Made by a program: the position numbers and the translations under genes. From Ctena decussata (lineage: Eukaryota; Mollusca; Bivalvia; Lucinida; Lucinidae): 64,000 nucleotides of DNA. The stretch lies in NCBI GenBank assembly GCA_963989385.1, contig OZ022500.1, positions 15,824,460-15,888,459 on the forward strand, in the 5' to 3' direction. Positions 25,101-32,790 of this stretch are shown here, piece after piece. Each line of letters opens with the position of its first letter. Position 1 is the first letter of the stretch. The notes beneath the pieces were generated by a model. It worked only from the letters and a program-made list of their open reading frames with translations, was not told the origin of the DNA and did no database searches.

Positions 25101-26669
25101 TACCCACGTCAAGTCACTTGTTTATTATTTTCTGTTGCATAGATGCTTTTGGAAACTTTTTAGTCTTATTCAGATTATAGATAATCAAATCTATATCAGA
25201 TATTAATGATTAAAGGAAGATACCCATCTACTAAACAAGATTCAAAAGGCTCTACATTTACTTTCCTACAACTAACACATTTTTTACTGTAGCTTCATAG
25301 CCCTTGAACAGAACGAGTTGAAATTCACTGTATCACTGTATGAGCATATCTGATAGAATACAAAATAACATGATGCACAGACTGTTTCCTTTGAAAAAAA
25401 TATGAGCCTGGATTCAGCCCTACTCTCAAAACATAAGACTTTCTCTTTCAAGAAAAAAGCAGATAAGGACCCCCGGTATAATAATCAAATATGAAAACAA
25501 TTTGGTGATAAAATTTTGCACCCAACCTAGGTTCAGCTGTTCAACGGAAGGTATAAAATCAGTAATCATTCCAATGTTTTCTCAGGCTGACATCCGAGAT
25601 TAGAAAATGGCCACTTTTCAGGTATGCAAAAAAAGAAATAGCAAAAGAAGGCATAAAAGCAATTGGTCAAACTTTTTTTAAAGTTTTATTCCCTATTTAG
25701 GCTCTAGGCATTTGGTTTTGTTATGAAATAAAACCTTTATGCATGGTTAAATGTTGGGAGAATAAAAATTTAGTGAAACTTCTTTTGCACATGAATATTA
25801 TGCAAATTACTAACACCCACGAATTTACAACTCCCACGATTTTACATCCTCCAACGATATATAGAGATATATGAAAAATAATATCTCCAAAGCAACTATC
25901 AACAAAGACTACAGCTATATTGAGCTCTTTAACCCAGAGCTCTAGAAACAAGGGAATATTTGCTGTGGGATACCCCTAAACAGGGATTTTCCTTTGCCAA
26001 ATTCGGGGCCAAATATTGGCCCCTATTTTTCCCAATTTAGAGCAAAAAAAAAAAAAAAAAAAAAAAAAAATCAAGAGAACATTTGCCAGTTTCACATTTA
26101 GTTTTACATTTTGGTGAAAATTTCATGAAAATCTGACTCAAATTAGCAAAGTTACAGATGTTAACATTCACATTTGTAGTGATTACCTATGAATAATTCT
26201 AATAAAAGCAAATTTGAAATAGTTCAACATGTTACAGCTTTACTTTATGTTTTTAACTAAATTTAAAACAGAGGTCTTGTTTTTATCATCCAGTCAAATT
26301 TTCCCAATTTGGATGATTTTCCCAAATTCAAAGGCCCCTGGACCCAAGTTCAGAAAGATAGGAAAATCCCTCCTAAATATCACAGTGACAATCTACAGCT
26401 CTGTAACCTACCTGTATGATAAGAGGCCTATCCTCTGGACATGACTGCAATGCCTCTTTCCTGTACTGGGGGTCTCTTGCAAACACTGAACTATGAAACA
26501 TAGGTGTGTAACACAGCTGAGCCCCATAGCGACGACTCAACATCCGCCATGCAAGTTCTGACTGGTCTACCATTGGCGCAACAACATACTGACAACTTTT
26601 TAATTTCTCCTTCCAGAAGTCAAATCCTGATAGCTTTGGTGTGACAATCTCTGCCATATTGTCTTGCAC
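6859..26669 (-). CDS. DUS1L: tRNA-dihydrouridine synthase 1-like (DUS1L), complete coding region in 11 coding exons
   Basis: FMN-dependent enzyme reducing uridine to dihydrouridine in the tRNA D-loop; the Dus1 family acts at positions 16/17 (family knowledge). Coding segments, in transcription order: 26657-26412, 24100-23941, 22341-22229, 21678-21596, 20674-20571, 16530-16386, 14985-14889, 14177-14083, 12586-12391, 11001-10926, 7160-6859. Every junction is GT-AG and phases match, giving 1617 nt, 538 residues plus TGA. Visible motifs: [12 protein letters not shown] near residue 27, NLGCP with the catalytic-type Cys at 111, CKIRVF near 149, TVHGR near 176, SNGNI near 210, [10 protein letters not shown] near 236 (TIM-barrel FMN site). 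A basic stretch near 379-402 and a Cys cluster 404-437 follow, then a polar 99-residue tail longer than in vertebrate DUS1L. The start is the ATG at 26657; the exon begins 12 nt upstream, so a 5' non-coding exon exists and was not located. Confidence 0.93.
7395..7529. repeat. 135-bp near-perfect palindrome
   Basis: 58-nt arms (start aggttataaaac, end gttttataacct) with few mismatches around a short loop. It lies in the last DUS1L intron. Open frames across it on both strands are by-products of the symmetry. Confidence 0.8.
7647..8836 (+). mobile_element. tandem-repeat element (HINE/pearl-like), complete
   Basis: 5' end acaaga, then hairpin ctccgc-tga-gcgggg and subterminal atacgcccgt. About six ~165-bp units follow, then a GGACGGA run and a 3' hairpin acgacccgtcttggacgggcgt carrying the inverse copy. 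It sits in the last DUS1L intron. Confidence 0.8.
9010..9175 (-). mobile_element. tRNA-derived SINE fragment
   Basis: Minus strand: A-box-like tggtagagtggtcgcc and B-box-like ccagtttgatcc at tRNA spacing. It is too diverged to be a tRNA gene. Confidence 0.5.
9297..9487. mobile_element. palindromic MITE (gagctccagataa ends)
   Basis: gagctccagataaaaagggg and the inverse of ccccttcttatctggagctc bound the element; the next arm block ggtaacagggataat is also inverted. The centre has opposed cacattgtgactcc-type motifs. It lies in the last DUS1L intron. Confidence 0.7.
9488..9680. mobile_element. MITE family G copy 3
   Basis: Degenerate core aagaatttgctcccagaggag followed by a mutated right arm, with the left end tgggtacacttcaggg. 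It abuts the palindromic MITE to its left. Confidence 0.6.
9915..10768 (+). mobile_element. tandem-repeat element, diverged
   Basis: Starts acaagggcgtaaa and ends with GGACGGAC runs and aaaacgggcgtata. Internal units of about 165-180 bp share gaagcaacc and gcgacacat motifs. Same 3' family as 7647-8836. Confidence 0.65.
10926..11001 (-). CDS. DUS1L: DUS1L coding exon 10 (76-bp Cys-finger exon)
   Basis: Residues 414-438. It reads [20 protein letters not shown] then IVDCE, matching the DUS1L C-terminal pattern C-x4-C-x2-CC-x10-C-x-GH, which suggests a small metal-binding knuckle. Acceptor ccttttcag, donor G|GTTTGT; phase 0 in and phase 1 out fit both neighbours exactly. No long ORF marks it; it was recognised by motif and splice phase. 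Confidence 0.9.
11005..11690. other. DUS1L intron sequence without recognisable features
   Basis: AT-rich, no ORF, no inverted repeat seen. Confidence 0.5.
11692..11881. mobile_element. TIR element with CAGTCGAACCTGTCTTAAGG ends
   Basis: Starts acagtcgaacctgtcttaag and ends ccccttcagacaggtctgactgt, an imperfect inverted pair. The internal ttaaggggtca motif is repeated. Confidence 0.65.
12004..12374. mobile_element. TIR element hosting MITE G, next to a DUS1L splice donor
   Basis: Ends accgtattaatcctattaaa and, inverted, actgtattaatcctactaaa (2 mismatches in 20), continuing into atgcccc. Family-G MITE copy 4 is inserted inside. The right end is 15 bp from the exon 9 donor. Confidence 0.8.
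12119..12300. mobile_element. MITE family G copy 4 (nested)
   Basis: Left end aaggtgaatgggta; core aaggaaagaatttgctcc around tctag with its inverse, one of the most intact cores. Confidence 0.75.
12391..12586 (-). CDS. DUS1L: DUS1L coding exon 9 (basic linker and first Cys pairs)
   Basis: 196 bp, residues 348 (split) to 413. An acidic start (SEEEEKN) is followed by a highly basic [15 protein letters not shown] stretch and [11 protein letters not shown], the first half of the Cys cluster. Acceptor cattttag, donor AGG|GTAGGT. The donor lies 15 bp from the end of a TIR element (12004-12374). Confidence 0.92.
12590..13435. other. DUS1L intron, no clear elements
   Basis: Only a short local duplication around 12735-12870 (atgttatgactggaatttaa variants). 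Confidence 0.5.
13436..13722 (+). mobile_element. fragment of the 44970-type tandem-repeat element
   Basis: Shares ccagatattttgttcacaag and the end region acagacagacagg…atatgctgcctaaactt with the long element at 44970-48957. One unit only. Confidence 0.55.
13723..13954. mobile_element. foldback MITE family F copy 1
   Basis: Whole element is palindromic: cgactgacaaaactggcatg at left versus catgccactttgttggc at right; inner cagtctgatcagagtc arms. Lies in a DUS1L intron. Confidence 0.7.
14083..14177 (-). CDS. DUS1L: DUS1L coding exon 8
   Basis: 95 bp, residues 317-347 plus two bases. It ends with [12 protein letters not shown], equivalent to the conserved W-CQPY motif that closes the catalytic half of DUS1L. 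Acceptor gttttcag, donor AG|GTAAGG. Confidence 0.9.
14186..14880. other. DUS1L intron, nothing recognisable
   Basis: AT-rich, no inverted repeats or motif hits noticed. Confidence 0.5.
14889..14985 (-). CDS. DUS1L: DUS1L coding exon 7
   Basis: 97 bp, residues 284-316, helical domain ([20 protein letters not shown]). Acceptor aaatcag, donor CTG|GTAAGT, phase 2 in and phase 0 out. It is too short and too interrupted to show as a long ORF; it was found by reading the minus strand between flanking exons. Confidence 0.9.
15081..15317. mobile_element. foldback MITE family F copy 2
   Basis: acaaaccaacaaactggcatg at left, catgccactttgttggttttgt at right, with CTGATCAGAGTC and gcccagtctg inner arms. 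Confidence 0.75.
15318..16090. other. DUS1L intron with short palindromes
   Basis: 15370-15425 holds a weak gaaagactc…gagtctttc pair. 15911-15920 is a C-rich run. No gene seen. Confidence 0.4.
16095..16337. mobile_element. foldback MITE family F copy 3
   Basis: Same end pair (aaaaccaacaaattggcatg / catgccactttgttggtttt). Its centre aagctacctccctgcc preserves the uninterrupted sequence of the site hit by a TA-flanked MITE at 42368. It ends about 50 bp downstream of the exon 6 donor. Confidence 0.75.
16386..16530 (-). CDS. DUS1L: DUS1L coding exon 6
   Basis: 145 bp, residues 236 (split) to 283. It begins [10 protein letters not shown], closing the barrel, then enters the helical domain ([22 protein letters not shown]) that recognises tRNA in Dus enzymes. 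Acceptor ctattccag, donor GC|GTAAGT. The 4-kb intron before it holds a three-level nested insertion. Confidence 0.93.
16739..19441 (+). mobile_element. tandem-repeat element (HINE/pearl-like), complete, 145-bp units
   Basis: 5' acaagagggccatggtggccc forms a hairpin (gggcca-tgg-tggccc), then subterminal gctcacctgagc. At least nine units follow at an exact 145-bp period between 18051 and 19211. Then comes a GGACGTCCGTCC run and a 3' hairpin (gctcaccctgagcac / gtgctcaggcgagc). It contains a nested TIR element at 17171-17829. Confidence 0.85.
17171..17829. mobile_element. 659-bp TIR element nested in the tandem-repeat element
   Basis: Terminal inverted repeats of about 54 bp with few mismatches (tataggtcgtttgcgaaaaa / inverse of ttttcgcaaacggcctata). 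No ORF of note. It replaces sequence in the middle of a 145-bp unit. A TSD was not clear (TA or TATA). Confidence 0.85.
19554..20284. other. DUS1L intron, nothing firmly recognised
   Basis: 20110-20250 contains weak opposed gatcagcc/ctctgatcag motifs. Otherwise unclassified. Confidence 0.4.
20300..20496. mobile_element. MITE family G copy 5
   Basis: Perfect core palindrome: gaaagaatttgctcccatgg and its inverse. Right end gtgcccattcaccttaa. It ends 75 bp from the exon 5 donor. Confidence 0.75.
20571..20674 (-). CDS. DUS1L: DUS1L coding exon 5
   Basis: 104 bp, residues 201 (split) to 235. IPVFSNGNI forms the phosphate-binding strand-loop and GVDGVMTA the next strand of the barrel. Acceptor cttttcag, donor G|GTTTGT, phase 1 out. 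Confidence 0.93.
21214..21396. mobile_element. TIR element with TACAGTAGAACTTCA ends
   Basis: tacagtagaacttcactggc and inverted …tgaagttctgctgta, with ctcgaaca/ttcgagcc continuing the pairing. About 180 bp, no ORF. Confidence 0.7.
21596..21678 (-). CDS. DUS1L: DUS1L coding exon 4
   Basis: 83 bp, residues 174-200 plus two bases. It carries LLTVHGR and EQKG, the FMN/substrate loop. Acceptor cctttcag, donor AA|GTAAGA, phase 0 in and phase 2 out. Confidence 0.93.
21981..22061. repeat. 80-bp segment related to the 261-bp array in the V-ATPase gene
   Basis: cactgcagctggtgttgtgc … tagtgcagattatatttt parallels cactacagctggtgattggg … tagtgtagattttatttt in each 261-bp unit at 53971-54864. Same strand, clearly homologous. 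Confidence 0.65.
22062..22214. mobile_element. MITE family G copy 6 (degenerate)
   Basis: Core aaaatttgctaagagcaaattctttcc is shortened. The right end gtgtacctgttcacctta is kept. It lies 15 bp downstream of the exon 3 donor. Confidence 0.65.
22229..22341 (-). CDS. DUS1L: DUS1L coding exon 3
   Basis: 113 bp, residues 136 (split codon) to 173. It carries PITCKIRVF and [12 protein letters not shown], matching the barrel strand and helix of Dus1. Acceptor tttttcag, donor CAG|GTACTG. A hAT-type MITE lies only 66 bp upstream of this acceptor. Confidence 0.93.
22407..22711. mobile_element. hAT-type MITE with 8-bp TSD
   Basis: 15-bp perfect TIRs (agtgttctccccaga / tctggggagaacact) flanked by the direct repeat gctattgc at 22399-22406 and 22712-22719. 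An 8-bp TSD and these ends point to the hAT superfamily. 305 bp, no coding capacity. Confidence 0.88.
23457..23712. mobile_element. MITE family L copy 1
   Basis: ggagcatggcatacactgta… palindrome at left and agagcatggcaaacagtgaa at right; internal blocks tgctaccatggcaactatgg and ttgctatggtaacagat are inverted. Second copy at 43118-43335. Confidence 0.7.
23941..24100 (-). CDS. DUS1L: DUS1L coding exon 2 (catalytic cysteine)
   Basis: Residues 83-135. It contains FCANDPE and [20 protein letters not shown], the most conserved stretch of the Dus1 family; the Cys of GCP is the catalytic acid in Dus enzymes. Acceptor gcttcag, donor G|GTAAGA, phase 0 in and phase 1 out. Confidence 0.95.
24120..24330. 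repeat. inverted-repeat element (gcttgcttaatacagg type)
   Basis: aacctgtattaaacaagcac at left and multiple gcttgcttaatacagg motifs at right; imperfect. Lies in the DUS1L intron upstream of exon 2. Confidence 0.5.
24370..24560. repeat. TCTAGATC-type palindromic element
   Basis: Opposed cctttcaagacaatcc / tgtgtcttgaaagg arms with repeated atctagat in the middle. Relatives at 44343, 50445, 59265 and 60165. Confidence 0.6.
24561..25981. other. DUS1L first coding intron, AT-rich, no clear element
   Basis: No gene or firm repeat. gtaaattcgtgg at 25057 and acgaatttacaactcccac at 25817 are opposed but isolated. Confidence 0.4.
25982..26372. mobile_element. short TIR element with internal A-run
   Basis: Ends cagggattttcc / ggaaaatccctc flanked by ctaaa on both sides. 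Subterminal aattcggggccaa and ttgggaaaat motifs recall 28847-29918. A poly-A run lies at 26042-26070. It ends 40 bp from the DUS1L exon donor. Confidence 0.55.
26412..26669 (-). CDS. DUS1L: DUS1L first coding exon
   Basis: The acceptor (ttttcag) is followed by 12 nt of 5' UTR and then ATG at 26657. It encodes residues 1-82, including the FMN-barrel signature [12 protein letters not shown] and the AQLCYTPM motif. Its donor is CAG|GTAGGT at 26411, phase 0. An upstream GTG at 26669 is in frame but is not a plausible start. Confidence 0.93.
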
Positions 26670-26807
26670 CTGAAAACAAGCTGGCAGTGATGAATGGGCT
26701 CCAGTATTCAGAATTTATGTTGAGCTTAATACCGCTAAGTATTATAAATCTACATGCTTACTAACTCAAATGCAATTGCAGAACTGCTTTTATCTAAAAA
26801 TTATCAT

Positions 26808-27012
26808 AATGACCCTAAAGTTTTGGACACCCAAAATCGGAAAATTATTGCTTGAAAATTCTTAGAAAGTGGATTTTACACATGTATGTTAATGAATCCA
26901 AATGATACTTGGTGAATGGCAAATGTTGTAGACCTTGATCAAACTGCTCCTTGATCTGGGTCTACAATGTTTGCTTAGACCTGTCTGTCCGAATAATTAG
27001 GTCATTACGGTA
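26808..27012. mobile_element. MITE family P copy 1
   Basis: taatgaccctaaagttttgg at left and ggtcattacggta at right; core aaactgctccttgatctggg. Second copy at 58990-59192 shares ends and core. Confidence 0.65.
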
Positions 27013-28414
27013 TTATCTGCTCAACCGAACACAGCTGCCCTCGAGTAGATATCACTTTGACCACAAAAATGGAAATATGCCGACGAGTTATTACATGTAT
27101 GTATCACTTACCATTTAACTAATGGCTGCTGGAACAAAATGTCATGACATCACTGATATTATGTCCCATTAATCTATTTTGCCATCAAAATGAAAGAACT
27201 ATGCCTGGCTTAGATTACAAGGGTCAGTCCAGAGCTTTCAGACAGCGAGAGGTTTTGCGAATTTTCTGGATTTTAGGGTGAAGTTTTGGTCCAAAGATTG
27301 GATTTCCGTATATGTTCTATACATTTCAATTTCTCCCTTAGCTCAAAATAGGGAGAAGGCAGCCAGCATAGGGAGACTTTTTCTCCCAAATCTCCTTCTA
27401 GGGCTAGCCCTGGGTCATATTTCAGTTTTCAACTGATAACAGAAGAAAGCATTCAAGCAAAGGAAAGCAAACTTCTGCAAAATGTTAATCCTAATGTGAT
27501 GAAAACAGAAAGCATGCAATCAAACAACTGCAGATTCTTAGCTGGATTACTTTTTCAAGAACTAATATGTGCAAGTGTGCAAATTTACAGACTAAAATAT
27601 CAGTAAATTATGTGAAATATTTGGCAATATGGGGACATTTCCCATAAAAAATGCCCTGATTATCCCAAATATTGTGAGCATTTCACCCCCCCTCCCCCAA
27701 TATTGTGAGCATTCCCCCCCCCCCCCACTCCAGGAAAATGTCTGAAATTATTCCCAATCTTAATGGGAAAGGTAGATTCCCAAAATTTTGAATGAAAAAC
27801 ACTGAAATTTAATGACAATCCATAAATTTACTGACTGTCTATAATATGGTTAGGTCATACTTGATTCAGCAAATTCAGAGTACTCGGGCACTTTCATATT
27901 GGCTTAAATCAAGTAACATGGAGTTCTCCAATACACTTGATTTATGTGGGCAGAGTACTCAGTACACTCTCATGTAAATCAAGTGATGCTTTGATGCTTA
28001 TTTGAAGAAAACCAAACCAGAAGGTGCATAAAATAAGAATTACGAGCAATTGAGTTTCCATTCCAGCACAAGGGCCTGAGACATACAAATGGAATTTAAT
28101 TAAATATTTATTGTCTAGATGTGCAGAACATTCAAAAATAAGTTTCAGGGATTTTAGAGAAGTTTGCAAAATGATTATTTCAATAAATATGATTTGAGTT
28201 GCTTGTGATCTTAATATTCATTTGAAATGATCCCAAAATATGATTAACAGCACCTGAGCAGAAATTTATAATTAAGCCATATTGGTTATACCACAAGACC
28301 ACTCTTCTCCGACCACACCACCTCGGACAGTGGTGTACTCTGAACAGCTTCTGCACAGCTGTTCTCTGATACCTGATTGGAATTCTGCCTGTCCAGAGTA
28401 AAAAGCATACAGCC
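27013..28414. other. intergenic, no gene seen
   Basis: Upstream of DUS1L. C-rich runs at 27686-27726. A 5' non-coding exon or promoter of DUS1L should lie between here and about 32 kb, but I could not define it. Confidence 0.4.
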
Positions 28415-28551
28415 ACATCAATGGAACTTGCTCAAATGCCAATAAATCACTAGGCTTTATCAAACGTAACATTAAAACACAACATCTCTGTGTCCGCAAA
28501 GTGGCATACAAAACCATAGTGCGCACTCAGCTAGAATATGCCTATACAGTG

Positions 28552-30022
28552 GGGTCCATAGAAATACCGGATTGCACCAAAACAACGGAACACACCTCTA
28601 ATTACCGGACTTGAATATTATTGTTGGTCAGTACTGAGTGGATAAATTTTCAATTTGATACAAATTCAATTTGATTTTCTATTGATACAGTATACTGGTT
28701 TTCAATTTAATACAATATATTGTGTAACAGAGTAACATAGATGCATACTAAAGGATGTTATGTGTTTTTTTTTTCTGCTGCAAATTAACAATATGAGGCT
28801 CAAATAATGTTTTACAAAAATTAAGCCATAAGGACATATTTCATACCAGGGCTCTCACACCCTTTTTTGGGAATGGGGCCGGGGCCTTTAGAATTGGGAA
28901 AAATAGCGTCGTTTTGTCTAAAATTGGGAAAATTTCCATGTTTTATGTGTGAAGCTTTCATTGTCAGACCAACACAACTTACGTATATGGTATTGTTGTA
29001 TTTCAGAGGAATCCAGTCAATAGGCAAACATAGATCTAGCAGATAGTGAATCATAATAAACTTTATCAAATAGTTGGGATATTAGATAATAACAAAACTA
29101 TTTGTGTGTGTTGAGTTTTTCTTTCTTTCCTTTGAACTGGCAACTTCCCTATCTTGCCACTCTCAAATTGGAGACAAGACTGGGACCTAGAAAACATGTG
29201 TTTCAATATAACAACAGTATAACACTCTAGGTTTGAAGCATCTGTGAACTAAGCATAATGTGAAATTGAGAGAAAGTGTACAAACATCCACGGTGCAGAA
29301 CATGACAAAACTTTCAGTCCTGCAAGTACAAACATCCACGGTATGTCACTATCACTATACTAACTCTTGGATGTCCAGGTAATCCTGTTTATGATTTTGG
29401 ATATGGCCGAAAATGTCTGTGAAAATCGATTCAGGTACGAAATGCAAAAACAGCAAAATTATCCACCATAGGTGAAAACTCTGATCAAATTTTAGCATGG
29501 GAAGGCTATAAATTTAAGAATAAGTCAAAATATTGTTCACCACAACAATATTGGCCCTTGAAGCAAAGAAAATATTAACATATTGCAGCGAAAATCGCTA
29601 GGCTATTCACCCTCTAATGGAAGAGAAGTAACTCTAGCAGTACATGATAAAACCCGGTACCACTTTCCAGTAACAAAACATGACGATCGTGATTGAAAAT
29701 GTAATCGCTTCCCGATTTTTAAGTTATAAATCATGTTCACATCTTAAGTTTTAGGTGGTTTTTAATACATTTTGCATAGATGCAACTGCAGTAGTCTTGG
29801 ACCAAACAAGCTTAGTCAGATTGGGAATTTTTCATCTGAAATTGGGAAAAAAACATACTTTTTGGCATTGGGAATGGGGCCGAATTTCGGCCCCAAATTT
29901 CGGAGATCGAGAGCCCTGCATACCATAACCTGTATGGCAAAACCCTATATTTGATAGCGTGTTCCGGTAATTACATGTGTGTTCCAATGTTTCGGTGCGT
30001 TCCGGTATTTCTATGGACCGTC
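28552..30022. mobile_element. 1.47-kb TIR element inserted in the RT fragment
   Basis: Long TIRs of about 60 bp (ggtccatagaaataccgg … taattaccgg, and the inverse) flanked by the direct repeat tacagtg at 28545-28551 and 30023-30029. No transposase seen. It contains a further element at 28847-29918. Confidence 0.8.
28847..29918. mobile_element. inner element with CAGGGCTCTC ends
   Basis: Ends cagggctctc / gagagccctg with short direct repeat catac on both sides. Subterminal gggaatggggccg and attgggaaaa blocks occur near both ends. Nested in 28552-30022. Confidence 0.65.
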
Positions 30023-30710
30023 TACAGTGTGGAGACCATATACACACCATATACACAATCAAATATTCACAAAATCAAAATGATACAGCATAGAGCTATC
30101 CGCTGGAGTTTGAATAGTTATTCACCCTATGACAGTGTTACTGCTATGCAGTCTAGCCTTGGTTGGAGGTCTCAGGAGCAGAGGAGAGCAGATCCTCACC
30201 TTTGCATGCTATGCATAATTTGGCACAATATTGTTGCTGTACGTCTCCAATCGTATTTTACACATCCTACAAGAATGACACGTCACAGTCACCCCCTTGC
30301 ACTACTGCAAATTCACACTCAAGCAAATTTCTATAAATATTTGTTCTTCCCCCTGGTTGTAGTGCAATGGAACTGACTACCAGCTGATGTTTTTCTGCTG
30401 CCTACACTGACTCAGTTCAGTGTGGCAGTCAGGTCTCTTGACCACCAAACACCATAAATACAAGTCAACAGACCTGATTTTAATATCTCACTTCTGTTAA
30501 GTTTAACTTTTAACCCTTTCATCTTTCTCCACCTCATTTTTGCACTTTTTAGTCTCATCTATTCATCTCACTTTTTTTCTTCACGGCATGCAATTATCCT
30601 GCATGTAATCCTCTTGAGGGGGTGCTGCAGTACAACTAGATAGACAGATCTATATACTCCGAACAGGTGTAGCTATATCAAGTACGACCCTTGACCTGTC
30701 CTAGAATTAG

Positions 30711-31228
30711 GGACATAAGGGACCACAGACAAAACGGACCACGGACAAAACGGACCTCGCTTGAGACAAAACAGACCACGTTCAGGACAAAAGGGACCAT
30801 GTTCAGGACAAAATGGAACACGTTTAAGGACAATACAGACCACATTCAGACCTTCTGTTAACTTGAGAAAGCATGTTTCATTTCAGTTGCAACAGTAATA
30901 AAGCAATTTCAATGCTTAAAAGATAAAAACATTACCCCTTTATCAACGTATTAAATCAATTAGATAGATCTAGTTGCGACAATCAAAGGTAGTTGAGATA
31001 TGAATAGCAGTCAAATGATTGTGTCTGTCCCATTTAACATTGTCTTTGGTAATCATATACTCTTTAGTCTTTTAATTGGCACCAATTAATGGTCTGGTTT
31101 GTCTTGTAACGTGGTCTGTCTGGTTCTGAAACATGGTCCGTTGTGTCCTGAAACGTGGTCCGTTTTGTCCTGAAACGTGGTCGGTTTTGTCCTGAGTCCA
31201 TGGTCTGTTTTGTCCGAGTAAAATGTCC
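30711..31228. mobile_element. long palindromic element with gacaaaacggacca repeats
   Basis: About 190 bp of ~24-bp direct repeats (caggacaaaagggaccacgtt variants) at left face the inverse (aacgtggtccgttttgtcctg) at right. The centre is AT-rich and unique. Confidence 0.75.
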
Positions 31229-32099
31229 TATATAGAGAATAAAACTACAGTACCATAATAATTTTGGTGCCTAGAGCCGTAGTAGTAAAAATCAATGACT
31301 GCTGTTATTCGATAAAATCAATAAAACATATATGAAAATCTAGGAGACTGCTAACGACTGTTCGAATCAGTATTACGTACGAAATAGCTCAATGCTACCT
31401 CTACTCCTCGTCCAGTCAGCAAAATACTAGTGATCAGCTGATGATGCAAATAGACAGCCGCGTAAATTATTAAGGCAGTATACTGACAGATTTGTAACAA
31501 TGGGGCGATTTTAGTACTCACAAAGAGCACTTTTCAGAGAAAAGTTTCTGTTTTACTGTTGTTTTTCTGTGACAAAACATATGTACCGGAAGTCACGAAA
31601 ATAGCCGAAATATTGGTCAGACTAAATACCGAGGGGTCCAGGGGTCCCACTGGGCCAGCCGGACACAGCTGACCTAGCTGTGCATATCCAAATTTTGGTA
31701 ATAACAGGAGGCTTTTGTAAAGCAAATCATTTAGAGAAAGTTAATTAAGTTTTTAAGTTAATGTAACAAAATTATTTTATTACATAGCCCTGAGTTGTGG
31801 GTGCAGAAAAATTATGATTGTAACAAGCGTCTGTCTCTTTCATTATTTGTCTGAAGTTTCACCAAGATATTCCAAATAGTACTGCATATCACCATAAACT
31901 TTATTAGTGCCCTGTGTGCTTAACTTTTTCCAAAATGGCGACAAATACTTGTAGCAAACTTTCTTTCTTATAAGCACACATTTCGACAAATTACTGTAAA
32001 GTAAAAGAAAACAAAATAATTACAGGGTTAGCATCAGAGAAAAGTTGCTTTGCCGTCACAGAATGATTGAGAAGCTCCACAATCTATGTATGCATGCAT
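31229..32099. other. intergenic, no feature supported
   Basis: Slightly higher GC around 31380-31480 and 31610-31680 could be a promoter region, but nothing in the sequence proves it. Confidence 0.3.
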
Positions 32100-32790
32100 C
32101 TATGGCCATCCACTTTGGGTTACATAAAATTTCACACATTTTATACAGATATATTATCCAAAATGGAAATATCTCTATTTATAGATTTTTTTGTATTTCA
32201 TGGAAAATGCAGATATCTGTATTTGAAACACAGATATCTCTTACTGGGACAAAGATATCTGCCTAAAAATAGATAAATTACTATTTTTATTGATTGAAAT
32301 ACATATTATGCATTTAAAGAAAGATATCTGTATTTCAGTTCAAGACATCTCTATATAAACTAAAGATATACATATCTATTTGAAAAACAGCTATCTTTAT
32401 TTAAAATGGAGATATCTCAGCTTTATAAATATATTTGTATTTTAAATACAGATAGCTGCTATTCAGAAATATCTGCATTAAATAGTTAAAATCTTGAGAC
32501 AGCAAAAATGAATAGAGATATCTGCATTTCAAATAGATATCTACATTTTAAACAGAGATACTTCAATTCTACTTGAATACAGAGATAAATGTTAATTTAA
32601 ACTTAAGACATATGAGATTGAAATACAGATATCTCCATCTCCAATGCTGGTATCTTTGTTTAATTATATGAATTATGAATATTAACTGTTTAAGAATTAG
32701 TGACATCTCTATTTTATATAGAATATAACTATCTGCATTTTAAACAGAGATATCTGTATTTAAATTCCAGATATCTCTATGATGGATGGA
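32100..32790. repeat. AGATATCT-rich degenerate repeat block
   Basis: More than 25 occurrences of gatatct/agatatc-type palindromic motifs at irregular 15-35 bp spacing, alternating with tgtattt and tttaaa. No fixed period. Confidence 0.7.

Larger units (their letters stand above)
28415..30470 (+). pseudogene. non-LTR retrotransposon RT C-terminal fragment, split by a DNA element
   Basis: Left part reads SLGFIKRNIK, then VAYKTIVRTQLEYAYTV up to 28551. Right part resumes at 30023 and reads W, then IHKIKMIQHRAIRW, SSLGWRSQEQRRA. These are the C-terminal RT motifs (LEYAxxVW, IQxRAxR, LxWxxLxxRR). A stop after VVVQWN and divergence make it a dead copy. Confidence 0.8.

Noticed and set aside
29951..30376. 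141-codon frame as a host gene
   Set aside because: It is the RT C-terminal fragment of a LINE plus the end of an inserted element.
31534..31725. Possible 5' exon of DUS1L
   Set aside because: No donor or conserved content could be tied to the first coding exon at 26669.
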